From Adiantum capillus-veneris (Eukaryota > Streptophyta > Polypodiopsida > Polypodiales > Pteridaceae), in NCBI GenBank assembly GCA_014529385.2, contig CM043950.1:79850343-79914342 (forward strand): a stretch of DNA of 64,000 nucleotides, written 5' to 3'. The position numbers and the translations under genes were made by a program. Positions 37,401-48,870 of the stretch are shown piece by piece. The number at the start of each line of letters is the position of its first letter. Within the stretch, counting starts at the first letter, position 1. The notes under the pieces are model-generated. The model worked only from the letters and a program-made list of their open reading frames with translations. It was not told the origin of the DNA and searched no databases.

Positions 37401-40260
37401 GGTGATGCTTCATAAATTGAACCTAGCTTAGACAGGTGCTGGAGCCTAAATTTAAACTAACCTTGCTAGAAGGGAGCTTATGTTTGGACTTTGAGAGAAA
37501 TAGCATAAGTAATCAATTAGAGCATAGATTAGACATGTGGTGGTGGCCGGCCTTAGAGACCAAAATCTTAATGAGCTTGGAAAGGTATTTAAGTACTGCA
37601 ATTTACTTAGTTTTAGTACTCATTAAATGCATAGCTTGACAAAAGGTGGACCTTACATGGATCCTAATTTCAAGAGGTGTGGTAGACCTTCAAAACAAGC
37701 TCATATAGCTTGGACATGTGGTAGACCTTGCATGAAGACTAGTTTAGACAAGTGTGGTACACCTTGTAACCAACACCCATTTGTTATATTAGCTTGGACA
37801 AGTGGTGGACCTTGCTTTTATGTTTCAATGGAGCATATTTTGGACAGGTGGTAGACCTTGTTTCTCTCCATGCTTCAATGGAGAGAAACTTTAGCTTGGA
37901 CAAGTGGTGGACCTTGTTTTTATGTTTTAAAGGAGCATATTTCGGACAAGTGGTAGACATAGTTTCTCTCCATGGTTCAATGGAACCCACCTCAGACAAG
38001 TGAAGTACCTTGAAACCAAACCCCCATAATACAACCTACTAAATAGGTTGGAAAATTGGTAGGATATGAAACCATCCATGATAGAGCATAGTATAGGTGA
38101 AAACGTAGTGGTCCTTATATCAATTACCCATGCATAGCTTGGACAAGTGGTGGACCTTGATTCTCTCTATGTTTCAATGGATCCTATCTTGGACTAGAGA
38201 TATATCTTACTTAGTTCCATGCTTCAATGGATTGTAGCTTGGATAAGGAGTGGAACTTCAAACAAAACTCCACAGCATAGCATATATTAACAATTCATGG
38301 GTTTTATAGAGATTGTCCTGCCTATTTTGGAGAGTTGGTACACCTTTATTCTCCATTCTTCAATGGATCTGAGGTTGGACAAGCGGAGCTGGAGAAGTGG
38401 TCAACCTTAAAATGAAACCTCCCATGCTACAACCCATCATAGATCGTATATGTAGTGGACCTTGAAACTCTTTTATGTCCCTAGCTTAGAGAAGCATTGC
38501 ACTCTTGATTATCTCCATACATGAAGGCAAGGTTGGACAAGTGGTGGACCTTCAAACCAGAATCTCTATGCAATAATAGGCAAGTGGTGGAGCTTGTTTT
38601 CTCCTTGTTCCAATGGAGCCTAGCTTAGACAAACAATGGAGCTTGCTTCTCTCCATGTTTCAATGGATCCTAGCTTAGAAAAGTGGTGGAGCTTTGCTTC
38701 TCTCCATGTTCCAATGGACCATAGCTTAGACAAGTGGTAGACCTTGAAAAACACCCCTCGTATACAACATATTATGGGGTTTTCATGTTTCAATGGCTCC
38801 TAGCTTGGACAAATGGTAGAGCTTGCTTCTCTTTATGTTTCAATGGATCCAATCTTAGCCAAGGGGTGGACCTTGAAACAAGAATCCCCCCCCCCCATGT
38901 ACAACGTATTATGGGTTTTGAAAGCACTGGGAGAAAATAATAGCTTTGATAAGTGGTGGACCTTGCTTCTCTCCATGCTTCAATGGAGCCGAGGTTGGAC
39001 ACATGTTGGAGAGAAGATGGTTGCCCATGAAATAAGACCATGCATGCTATAATCAATCATATGTTGTACACATGGTGGACCTTGCAATTGTTTTATATGC
39101 CTAACTTGGACAAGTGGAGGACCCTTGATTACCTCCAGATATCAACAACAAGCCAAGTTTGGACAAGTGTAGTACCACCAAACCAGAATCTATATGCTAC
39201 AATAGAGTATAGGTAGGACACGCGATGAACCTTGATATCAAACCATCCATGCTACTAGAGATGATAGGTTTCACATGTGGTGGAACCTTGTATCAATGTT
39301 CTATGTGTAGTTTTTGACTAGTGATAGACCTTGAAACTAATCCCTCTAGGCTACAAGAAAAAAGAGATGGATGAGGAGGCTAGACTACTTTTGTTGCATC
39401 AATGCATCCCATGTTACCACATATACTATAGGGTTCTTGGATAAGTGTTGGATCTTGTGTCAATGCTCCATGTCTAGCTTGGACAAGTGGTGGACCTTGG
39501 TTCTCTCTATGCTTCAAATGGGCAATAGATTGGAGACACAGTGGCCTTTTTTTTCCAATGATTTTATTTTTTGGAAACCTTGGAGGCACCATGTAAGAGG
39601 CACTCTAAGTCTTCCATACAATGGACCTATTGGACTATAAAATAATGATATCTTTCTTTGATATTGTCATTATTTTATGCATAATATTTTCTTCTTTTTG
39701 CAGACACAAAGGAGTTAAGTGATATAAAATCTAGATGTATTTCACACTATGATTGGCATGAAGATCCTTTTGGGACACCAACTTTTCCTATTCCCAAAGA
39801 TGTAATTTTCCATATTAACGGTGTGGATTTTGAAGTGCGACTTTCATGTATTGAAGGAGCTGGTTATGGGCTATTTGTGCATACTACCCTGGAAAGTGGT
39901 TTGACTATTCTAAACTATGGAGGGCATAAGTATAGATTTCAAGACTGGAAAAAGATATGCAAAATATTTCCAAGAGCTTATAAATATTCTCTTCTAGAGG
40001 ATCCAAACATAGAAGAAGAGGAAGATCAATCATACATTATTGGTTGTGTAGAAGAAGGAAACGTGTCGGGCTATATAAATAGTTCTCACAGTACAAATGT
40101 CTGTCCCAACGTACGCTATACATTTGATCCAAATTTGCCACCTTGGCATAAATGCACCTCTTCACACATCAAGTCAGAAGAATATGGCCATGTATGCATT
40201 GAGACTATTTGTCAAGTTGAAGCAGGAGAAGAGTTGTTTGCTGACTATAACTTTACTTGA
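34454..40260 (+). CDS. Spliced gene: ParB-like domain, DNA methyltransferase-like region and SET domain (1041 aa predicted)
   Basis: Three exons: 34454-35641, 35726-37106 and 39704-40260; both introns are GT-AG and the frame holds across both joins (phase 0, then phase 1), giving 1041 residues. The ATG follows an acceptor, GTTTCAG, by five bases. Residues 220-396 resemble a ParB/sulfiredoxin fold, with WILDGQHSIYAAK (296 on) in place of DGQHR. Residues 580-800 follow the order of beta-class N4/N6 DNA methyltransferases: VLDMTKN (612-615 where DPPY should be), KWSEETF, FVFLAF, and a C-terminal SAM-type loop VDVFGDGSLVAQEG (762-775). Residues 900-1041 are a SET domain: GAGYGLF (908-914), YINSSHSTNVCPN (980-992) and ELFADYNF at the end. 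The changed DPPY suggests lost or altered methylation activity. The methyltransferase call is my inference; ParB-like and SET are firmer. Confidence 0.72.
37107..39703 (+). repeat. 2.6-kb intron filled with the 20-bp word (array block 3)
   Basis: The donor GTATGT at 37107 and the acceptor TTTTTGCAG ending at 39703 bound the intron. From about 37640 to 39510 it contains plus-strand copies such as AGCTTGGACAAGTGGTGGACC, with TCTCTCCATGTTTCAATGG linkers identical to those of block 2. The array is therefore present inside a transcribed unit and not only between genes. A C8-9 run lies near 38886. Confidence 0.88.
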
Positions 40261-40902
40261 CATTGTAAAGTATTGTACATGGATGGAAATCTCAAGTACA
40301 TGCATCATTTTCATTTTTCATGGATGAAATCTCAAGTGAATATAACATTTGATTATTGTTTAGTTTATGCTCAACGAGAATCTAGAGTGCTCTTATGCTT
40401 TGTGTGTTGTCTAACATATTTGACTACCTTGGCCATAGAATCTTGATTCTACTCTAGATTTGTGATAAATCTTACCAAAATTTAATCAATGTCTAGGTTG
40501 GACAAGTGGTGGGGCTTCAAACATTACTGTCTTAAACAAGTGGAGTTATCTTACTTGAATAAGTGGTGGCCTTTGAATCCAAATCTAAGCCAAATCTCTA
40601 ATTATTTTCTTGTAGTCTAGGTTGGACATTTGGTGGACCTTGTATCCATGTTTCCTCAACAAGGGTGGCTTTTAGTTTTCACTTTAAGTACTCATCTTTA
40701 ATAAAGTGTAGGATGGAAAATGTTGAGTTAGTAGATTGTATTTTAGACAAGTGGTGTTTGGTGTACGAATGCTGAAAATGGTTGCAAGGATTCTAACAAC
40801 GACTTTACCTTAAATAAATTTCTTACTAGGAGTTCTACATATAAATATGGTGAATAAAATTCTAGTGGTTTTGAGATACCATTTGTGTGTGTGTTTTCTT
40901 AG
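40261..40902 (+). other. Spacer between the SET exon and the phosphatase-like gene; sparse array words
   Basis: An AT-rich 3' region of the SET gene is followed by a few plus-strand array words (about 40497, 40622 and 40745). It ends with a pyrimidine tract and acceptor-like TTTTCTTAG at 40894-40902 just before the next coding exon. Confidence 0.55.
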
Positions 40903-40916
40903 ATTCACAAACTGGG

Positions 40917-42101
40917 ATGGATAACGCTCCTATGGTTCAGTCAACAACTATAGAATCCATAGATTCTATGGTTTCTAAAGTGCCCAAGATGGATGATATT
41001 TCTATACTAGAGTCTAGTGTTGTGCAACTTGAGCAAGCTTCCAATAATGAGAACCAAGAAATCGATGCTTCAAAAATGCAACATACATCAAAAGAGACTG
41101 AAAAGTCCACTCACGAGCTATTGCCAATTGGTACTACGTCATGTAGCGTAGATGTTGAGAAATCCATGCTTACAATTATATTGGATTTAAATGGTCTATT
41201 GTTGAAACGTTCCCCTCAACCATCCTCACACCACAACTCAGTGCAAATGGATTCAAAAAGATATATTATACTCAGGCCAGGTTGCATCCAATTCTTGAAG
41301 ACTATTTTACAAAGGTTTAATGTTGCAATTTGGTCGACAGCTACTAGGAATAATGTGTATCAAATCCTTGCAGCACTAAACAACTTAGCTGAGGATACAT
41401 TGCCTTTCTTTGCAATTTGGTCGCAAGATGTTTGCTACACCGCTCAAACTCAAAAATTGTTTAGACCCGACAATCCAAACGTTGAGGCAATGTTCAAGCC
41501 TCTAGCCAAAATTGCCATGGGGTTTGAATGTGATCCACAAAGAACAGTGCTTATTGATGACTCTCCTTACAAGGGATGTATTTCACCAGCAAACAATTGC
41601 ATTTTTCCACCACAATTTGATGCTGAGAAGATGGTTGACAATATGCTCTTGGAGGAGCTACTGCCATACTTGATTCAGCTTGATGAGAGAAGGGATGTGC
41701 GTGATTTAATTGCTTCTAATCGTTATGGACAACCTATAGTGACAAATGATAGTGAATACAAACAAATCATGGAGTATTGGAAGCAGAAAAATGATGTTTG
41801 GTCAGCTAAGGTGTTCTTTACAAGAAGAATACCACCTGCAAAAGGTGACAGAGATGAAACTATCATTGAAGATGCAAGTGACACAAGCCACCGCAATGAA
41901 ATGAGAAGAGCCCAAATACAAGAGATCTTGGCAAAGGAGCGTACACCCATTGAAAGCATGAAGGCGTCACAATTGACCACTTTAGCTAGGCAATTGGGTT
42001 GTAACACAAAAGGAGTTTTGAAGGCAACCACAGCAAAGGCTTATATAAATAAGGTGAAAGCTGAGAACAATCTTCTAAGGCTGGATAGAAAGCAACCCTA
42101 A
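40917..42101 (+). CDS. FCP1/NIF-type HAD phosphatase-like protein with a SAP-like C-terminus (394 aa)
   Basis: An intact frame runs from the ATG at 40917 to TAA at 42099-42101; an acceptor at 40902 suggests a 5'-UTR intron. Residues 84-310 follow the FCP1/CTD-phosphatase pattern: LTIILDLNGLLLKRS (nucleophile D90, but the second Asp of DxDx is N92), RPGCIQFLKTI, VAIWSTATRNNVYQI (137 on), and the Mg-binding VLIDDSPYKG (211-220). The N92 change, seen in some plant FCP-like families, may weaken catalysis. Residues 345-380 (MKASQLTTLARQLGC and following) look like a SAP DNA-binding motif, which would suit a chromatin role. The first 80 residues are polar and probably disordered. A 3'-UTR intron (42103-42195) is possible. 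I found no in-frame splice linking it to the SET exon, so I treat it as a separate gene of element D. Confidence 0.75.
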   Translation: MDNAPMVQSTTIESIDSMVSKVPKMDDISILESSVVQLEQASNNENQEIDASKMQHTSKETEKSTHELLPIGTTSCSVDVEKSMLTIILDLNGLLLKRSPQPSSHHNSVQMDSKRYIILRPGCIQFLKTILQRFNVAIWSTATRNNVYQILAALNNLAEDTLPFFAIWSQDVCYTAQTQKLFRPDNPNVEAMFKPLAKIAMGFECDPQRTVLIDDSPYKGCISPANNCIFPPQFDAEKMVDNMLLEELLPYLIQLDERRDVRDLIASNRYGQPIVTNDSEYKQIMEYWKQKNDVWSAKVFFTRRIPPAKGDRDETIIEDASDTSHRNEMRRAQIQEILAKERTPIESMKASQLTTLARQLGCNTKGVLKATTAKAYINKVKAENNLLRLDRKQP

Positions 42102-43010
42102 GGTACTAGTGACATGTCATATATTCTTGATACACATGCTTGAACACTCATGTGCATGGTATCTAACAAATCTTTCTTTTTATTCCTTCTTGCAGGATCT
42201 TACAAAGGATACTACTAGATGGAGCTCAATCAATAGAGATTTTGATATTTTTGCTCAAAATAATGAAGCAGTCACCTACATTTTTTGTTTATCAATTTCT
42301 TGAGAGACTTTATTTTAGTTTGTAATCATCAAATGAAATGAAAAGTATCCTTCTTATTAAGATTGTTGATCTTTTTCTTGTTCAAACCTTTCAATTGTGA
42401 TTTATAGTTTTGTTAGCATGAGATTGTGCTTTTTTAGTTTGAAAAAAACTGTCAAAGATCCAAGTCTTTTTGGCTTTACTTAAGTTATTAATTGTGAAAG
42501 ATCCAAGTTTTTTTTCTTTACTTAAGTTATTGATTGCCTATGTAATAGTCCTTAAAACAATATCGGATGGCTTTCTTGCTCCCATGTCTCACATTGGTCT
42601 TTAGGTAAGACAAGTGGTGACCTTGAAAGTATGGTCTCATATCTCGATCAAGTGAAGAGACATGAAGCTTAAATATCACTACTATGTATCTAGTGTTAAA
42701 CTCCATCGAGACAAAGACTAGATAGCCAAATTGCAGTCGAGTTTAAGTGAAAAATCCATTTGAGCTAAGGTAAAACTTATAGTGCCTCATTTTTCTAGGA
42801 TTCTACCCCATCAAGGAAGTTATAATCTAGCACAAACCAATTAAGACTCTTTTGGAGCCTAGATAGGACAATTCGTGGAACTTATGAAACTTATTATTGA
42901 GTTAGAGTCTAGTTTAGATAAGCAAAAGATCTTCAAACCAGCACTTGGTCTTACTATTCAATATTCAAAGTCCCTTGAGGCTAACAAATTACATACCCAC
43001 TTGTAACCTA
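42102..43010. other. 3' region of the phosphatase-like gene and unique spacer
   Basis: A possible UTR intron and final exon run to about 42300, then AT-rich DNA containing AAAGATCCAAGT twice (about 42456 and 42500). A last plus-strand array word stands near 42606 before the array turns to the opposite strand at about 43.08 kb. Confidence 0.45.
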
Positions 43011-43019
43011 ACTAATGAG

Positions 43020-46000
43020 TAATTATATAGATCTAAGCAAGTATATATAATGAGTCTTCAAACTAATAATCCAAGGGAAGAGAGTAGCAAGGTCCACTAC
43101 TTGTCCAAGCTCAGCTCTAGACAACATAGAAAGATGCTAGTTCTACTAATTGTCTAATTATAGGCATGGAGAAATGATAGAAGGTTGACCACTTGTCCAA
43201 CCTATCATCTCTAGTAAGATGGGAGGTTTGGCCTTAAGATTCACCATGTAACCAACCTATACATCATTGTATTATGAAGAGTAAAAAAGCAAAGCTCCAC
43301 CACTTGTCCAAGCTAGTTCTAAAATCCACATGGAGATAAGCAAGCTCCACCATTTGTCGAATCTCTCTTCCATTAAAACATGAAAAAACTCATCTATGTT
43401 GTACAGGGGGACTTTTTTCCAAGGTCCACCACTTGTCCAAGCTAGGATCCCTAGTAGCACGAGTGGTTTGGTCTCAAGATACACCACTTGTACACTCTAT
43501 GTCATTATATTAAGAAGAACTATGTATTAAGGTCCACCACTTGTCCAACCTATAAGGTTATATCTTAAATGGTATCCTTTCTCACCACTTGAAATGCCCA
43601 TGATATGTTTTACACGGGGGTTTCATTCCAAGGTCCACCACTTGTCCAAGCTAACTCTATTCAAACATAGAGAGAAGCAAAGGTCCACCACTTGTCCAAG
43701 CTAACTCTATTCAAACATAGAGAGAAGCAAAGGTTCACCACTTGTCAAAGCTAGGCTCCGTTGAAGTATGGAGAGAAGTAACCTCCATCATTTTTCCAAG
43801 ATAGGTGCCATTCAAACATGGAAAGAATCAAGATCTACCATGTCTCCGAGATTCTAGGCTCCATTGAAACACCCTAAAACCATGATATTTTGTACATGGG
43901 GTGTTTGCATTCAAGGTCTACCACTTCTCTAACGTATTATACCTAGTAGCATGAGTGATTTGGTCTTAAGATTCACCACTTATCCACTCTATGTCATTAT
44001 ATTAAGAATAACTGGGTGTTAAGGTCCACCACTAGTCCAACCTATAAGGGTATATCTTAAATGGTATCCTTCACCACTTATCAAGGTCCATCACCACTTT
44101 TCCAACCTATAAGGTTATATCTTGAATGATATTTTTCCTCATCACTTGTAATGTCCATGCTATGTTTTACAAAGGGGTTTTGTTCCAAGACCCACCACTT
44201 GTCCAAGCTAACTCCCATTCCAAGCAACTCCACCACTTGTCCAAGATAGGCTCCATTGAAACATGGAGAGAAGGATGATCCACCATTTCTCCAAGATAGG
44301 TTCCATTGAAACATTGAGAGAAGCAATCTCCACCATGTCTCCAAGCTAGGCTCCATTGAAATACCCTAAACCCATAATTTTGTACATGAGGGGTTTACAT
44401 TCAAGGTCCACCACTTGTCCAACCTATTATCCCTAGTAGCAAGAGTGGTTTGGTCTCAAGATTCACCACTTGTACACTCTATGTCATTATATTAAGAAGA
44501 AATATGTGTTAAAGTCCACCACTTGTCCAGCCTATAAGGTTATATTTTAAATAGTATCCTTTCTCACCACTTGAAATGCCCATGATATGTTTTACATGGG
44601 GGTTTCATTCCAAGGTCCACCACTTGTCCAAGCTAACTCTATTAAAACATATAGAGAAAGAAAGGTCCACCACTTGTCCAAGCTAGGCTCATTGAAACAT
44701 GGAGAGAAGGAACCTCCACTGTTTCTCCTAGATAGGCTCCATTGAAACATGGAGAGAAATAAGCTCCACCATGTCTCCAAGTTGCTAGGCTCCATTGAAA
44801 TACCCAATACCCATAATTTTTTGTACATGGGGGGTTTACATTCAAGGTTCACCACTTGTCCAACCTATTATCCCTAGTAGGTTTGGTCTCATGATTCACC
44901 ACTTGTCCACTCTATGTCATTATATTAAGAGGAATTAGGTGTTAAGGTCCACCACTTGTCCAACCTATAATGTTATAGCTTGAATGGTATTTTTTCTCAC
45001 CACTTGTAATGCCCATGACATGATTTACATGGGGGTTTTGTTCCAAGGTACACCACTTATCCAAGATAAATCTATTGAAACATAGAGAGAAACAAAGGTC
45101 CACCACTTTTCCAAGCTAGGCTGCATTGAAACATGGACCTTAATACCAAATTATTTCTAGTAGCATGAGTGATATTTTGTACATGGGGCGTTTACATTCA
45201 AGGTCCACCACTTGTCCAACCTATTTCCCTAGTAGGTTTGGTCCCAATTTCACCACTTATCCACTCTATGTCATTATATTAAGAATAATTGGGTGTTAAG
45301 GTCCACCACTTGTCCAACCTATAAGGTTATATATTGAATGGTATTTTTTCTCACCACTTGTAATGCCCATGATATGTTTTACATGGGGTTTTTGTTCCAA
45401 GGTCCACCACTTTTCCAAGATAACTCTATTTAAACATAGAGAGAAACAAAGGTCCACCACTTGTCCAATCTAGGCTCCATTGAAACATGGAGAGAATGAT
45501 GCTGCACCATTTATCCAAGATAGGCTGCATTGAAACATGGAGAGAAGCAAGCTTTACCATGTTTCCAAGCTAGGATCCATTGAAACACTCTAGGGGGTTT
45601 TATTTCAAGGCCCACCACTTGTTTAACTATTATCCCTAGTAGCATGAGTGGTTTGGTTTCAAGATTCACCACTTGTACACTCTATGTCATTATATTGTGT
45701 TAAAGTCCACCACTTGTCCAACCTATAAGGTTATATCTTAAATGGTATCCTTTCTCGCCACTTGAAATGCCCATGATATGTTTTACATGGGAGTTTCATT
45801 CCAAGATCCACCACTTGTCCAAGCTAACCATATTCAAACATAGAGAGAAACAAAGGTCCACGACTTGTCCAAGCTAGGCTCCATTGAAACATGGAGAGAA
45901 GGAACCTCCACCATTTCTCCTAGATAGGCTCCATTAAAACATGGAGAGAAGTAAGTTCCACCATGTCTCCAAGATGCTAGGCTCCATTGAAATACGCAAA

Positions 46001-46980
46001 ACCCATGATATTTTGTACATGGGTGATTTACATTCAAGGTCAACCATTTCTCCAACCTATTATCCCTAGTAGGTTTGGTCTCACAATTCACCACTTTTCC
46101 ACTATATGTCATTATAATAAGAGGAATTGGGTGCTAAGGTCCACCACTTGTCCAGCCTATAAGGTTATACCTTGAAGGTATTTTTTCTCACCACTTGTAA
46201 TGCCCATGACATGCTTTACATGGGGGTTTTGTTCCAAGGTTCACCACTTGTCCAAGAAAATTCTATTGAAACATAGAGAGAAACAAAGGTCCACCACTTT
46301 TCCAAGCTAGGCTCCATTGAAACATGGACCTTAATACCAAATTATTCCTAGTAGCATGAGTAATATTTTGTACATGGGGGGTTTGCATTCAAGGTCCACC
46401 ACTTGTCCAACGTACTTTTCCTAGTAGGTTTGGTCGCAAGATTCACCACTTGTCCACTCTATGTCATTATATTAATAATAATTGGGTGTTAAGGTCCACC
46501 ACTTTTCCAACCTATAAGGTTATATATTGAATGGTATTTTTTCTCACCACTTGTAATGTCCATGATATGTTTTTACATGGGGATTTTGTTCCAAGGTCCA
46601 CCACTTGTCCAAGCTAGATATGTTCAAACATAGAGAGAAACAAACATGCACCACTTGTCCAAGGTGGCTCCATTGAAACATGGAGAGAATGATGCTCCAC
46701 CATTTATCCAAGATAGACTCCATTGAAACATGGAGAGAAGTAAAGCTCCACCATGTTTCAAGATGCTAGAGTCCATTGAAATACCCAAAACCCCTGATAC
46801 TTTGTACATGGGGGTTTACATTCAAGGTCCACCACTTGTCCAACTATTATCCTAGTAGCATGAGTGGCTTGGTCTCAGGATTCACCACTTGTCCACTCTA
46901 TATCATTATATTAAGAAAAATTGGGTTTCCATATCTAAATGGATCTTTGCTTGGATAAGTGGTAGACCTTGAGACCTAAA
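43020..46980 (-). repeat. Array block 4, the 20-bp word on the minus strand
   Basis: The word now reads AAGGTCCACCACTTGTCCAA on the plus strand, with linkers CTCCATTGAAACATGGAGAGA and TATGTCATTATATTAAGA that are reverse complements of those in block 2. The left edge (43.02-43.2 kb) is an inverted, diverged copy of 34.20-34.37 kb, which lies just before the ParB/SET gene. Monomers of about 430 bp are more diverged than in blocks 1 and 2, with several truncated ones. A lone plus-strand word lies at the end, near 46945. Confidence 0.95.
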
Positions 46981-47253
46981 TACCCATTCTACACTAGAGC
47001 ATTGGTTAAGCCTTATACACTTCAAGCATACCTTTAACAACAAGTAGTAGTTATTAGTTGACTTAAATCTAGTTGAACTCCATGGTATTGAGACTAAGAG
47101 AGAGTGTAGCATAAAAAAGAGTCAGGATTTTAATTTGACTTTCTTTCTATTAATGAGTAGATCATAGATGGATTTTGGTATCTAATAAAACCTTAGGGTA
47201 GACAATGTAAAATCATGTCTATTGTTGTGTTTGCATTAAGTGTTCTTGTTCTT

Positions 47254-48036
47254 TAATTTCAGAGAACCATTACAGAAAAATGGATTGGCTATATGCTGGC
47301 ATAAATTGAAGAAAACTATTGAATTACCCATCAACCTCCTCCAAGACCTTGTCCAAGGAATGAATCACCTCCTTATCACCTACACTTGCTTTCAAGGACA
47401 TCAAAAGAGTACTTATCTTGGATCTAGAGGGGTTACTTCTCAAGACAGTTGAAATGAAACATGGAGATTCTATGCCATCTTGGGCTCAACACATGCGACT
47501 TGTGGAGGACAAAGATGAAGTTTATCATGTGGTGCGACAGAGACGCAAAAGTTTTTGGATTTTTGTGCTGAATACTTTGAGCTATGGATATGGAGTTGCT
47601 ATAACTTAACAAGGGTGCAACGCATCACACAAAAGTGTTTTCCTGAGCAGTATACCAAGTTCAAGGTGTTTATGAGTAACAAAAATTGCCAAAATCCAAA
47701 TATCATGTTAGGATTTACAAGGGTTTATCACAAAAATCTGAGTGATATTTGGAAGATATTTGAGGATTTGGATGCAACAATACCTTAATTTTTGATGACA
47801 CTCCATATAGGGTGATGTGGAACATGCCAGGGACATATCTTATATTTCCAAAGATGTGGAGGCAAACTTCCCGAGCAACTTCAAAACTTCTTGCAGAGAA
47901 ATAATTCCATGGTTGGTAGGATGGTTGTATGCAAGAGATAAGAGAGTCTATACATATAACACAATTGTAAATCAGTATAGTGATTCTGAGACAAATTATG
48001 TCCTTGGTGTGTACTTGTCAACACGAAAGCATTGAA
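47254..48036 (+). pseudogene. Broken, divergent FCP1-like phosphatase paralog
   Basis: After an acceptor-like TTTAATTTCAG, frames give KRVLILDLEGLLLK (the HAD motif with E in the second acidic place), a middle piece with AEYFELWIWSC, then LIFDDTPYRVMWNMPGTY, the Mg-binding loop of plant FCP1-like proteins, and a tail ending YVLGVYLSTRKH before TGA. At least two frame changes and stops (about 47607, 47786 and 47912) break it. It is not a simple copy of the 40.9-kb gene: the residues around each motif differ, so it is an old paralog that travelled in D and decayed. Confidence 0.75.
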
Positions 48037-48870
48037 TAAATATGGCCATAAGATGCTTTTTATTCTAGTGTGTATCTTTCAACATTTGTATAATTTGATA
48101 TAGTCTTTTTTTTTTTTTATAAAGGTGTGTCAATTTTATGAACACTTGAATGGAGTGCACACTCTAAGGGGACTTCATTGTACTATTGGAGTGCATCCTA
48201 TTGTAAGGGGACTCTGATGTATTGCTAGAGTGCACCCCAATTTTTGGGACTCATTTTTTATTTGATTGGGCCTATGTTGGTCATATTAGTAAAAGAAATT
48301 CTTTTTGTCAATTTCATATCGAGGTTGCATTTATTTGGAACTATGAGAGAATTGATGTTTGATGTCAAAATAAAACTTGTAAGTGTGGATCAGAGATTCA
48401 TGGACTTTAAATATGTGAGAGGGATCTTTTTCTTGGGCACAAATGTTTGCTTCAAGAATTTTGTCATTACATACTTTATGTGAAAGAGTTTTAGAACCTA
48501 AAAGACTTTGAAAAACAAATCTATGGAATCTAAGTGCATGTATTCTTGAATGGCTTGAAAGTTATGTATACATGCATGTCCCTAGATGAAGATTTAGATC
48601 TGACAAGATGGAAAGCTATAAATCTTGTGGCTATACCTTATGTCAATTTTGTCAATACCATCATTAACTTTCATTTAATAATGGTTGGAAAATTATTAAA
48701 TGAGCCTTTGTCACATAAAATATATATATCTCTTGCATATTTAACTTTCTTTTAATATGGGTGGAAAATATTTATTATGTGCATTTGGAACCTAATTGCT
48801 TGACCTTCAAACCAAGATTCCTATGTTATTTTTTCATATACTTTTTTATACTGAATTAAGATTGTGGATG
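48037..48870. other. AT-rich spacer, no gene recognised
   Basis: Contains a poly-T run (48107-48118) and a near-duplicate pair of ~40-bp segments ending GGGGACT (48.16 and 48.22 kb). Short open frames have no recognisable similarity. Confidence 0.5.

Noticed and set aside
40261-40917. Splice joining the SET exon to the phosphatase-like gene as one giant protein
   Set aside because: The SET frame ends in TGA right after its natural C-terminus, and no donor of matching phase precedes it. The downstream exon has its own ATG.
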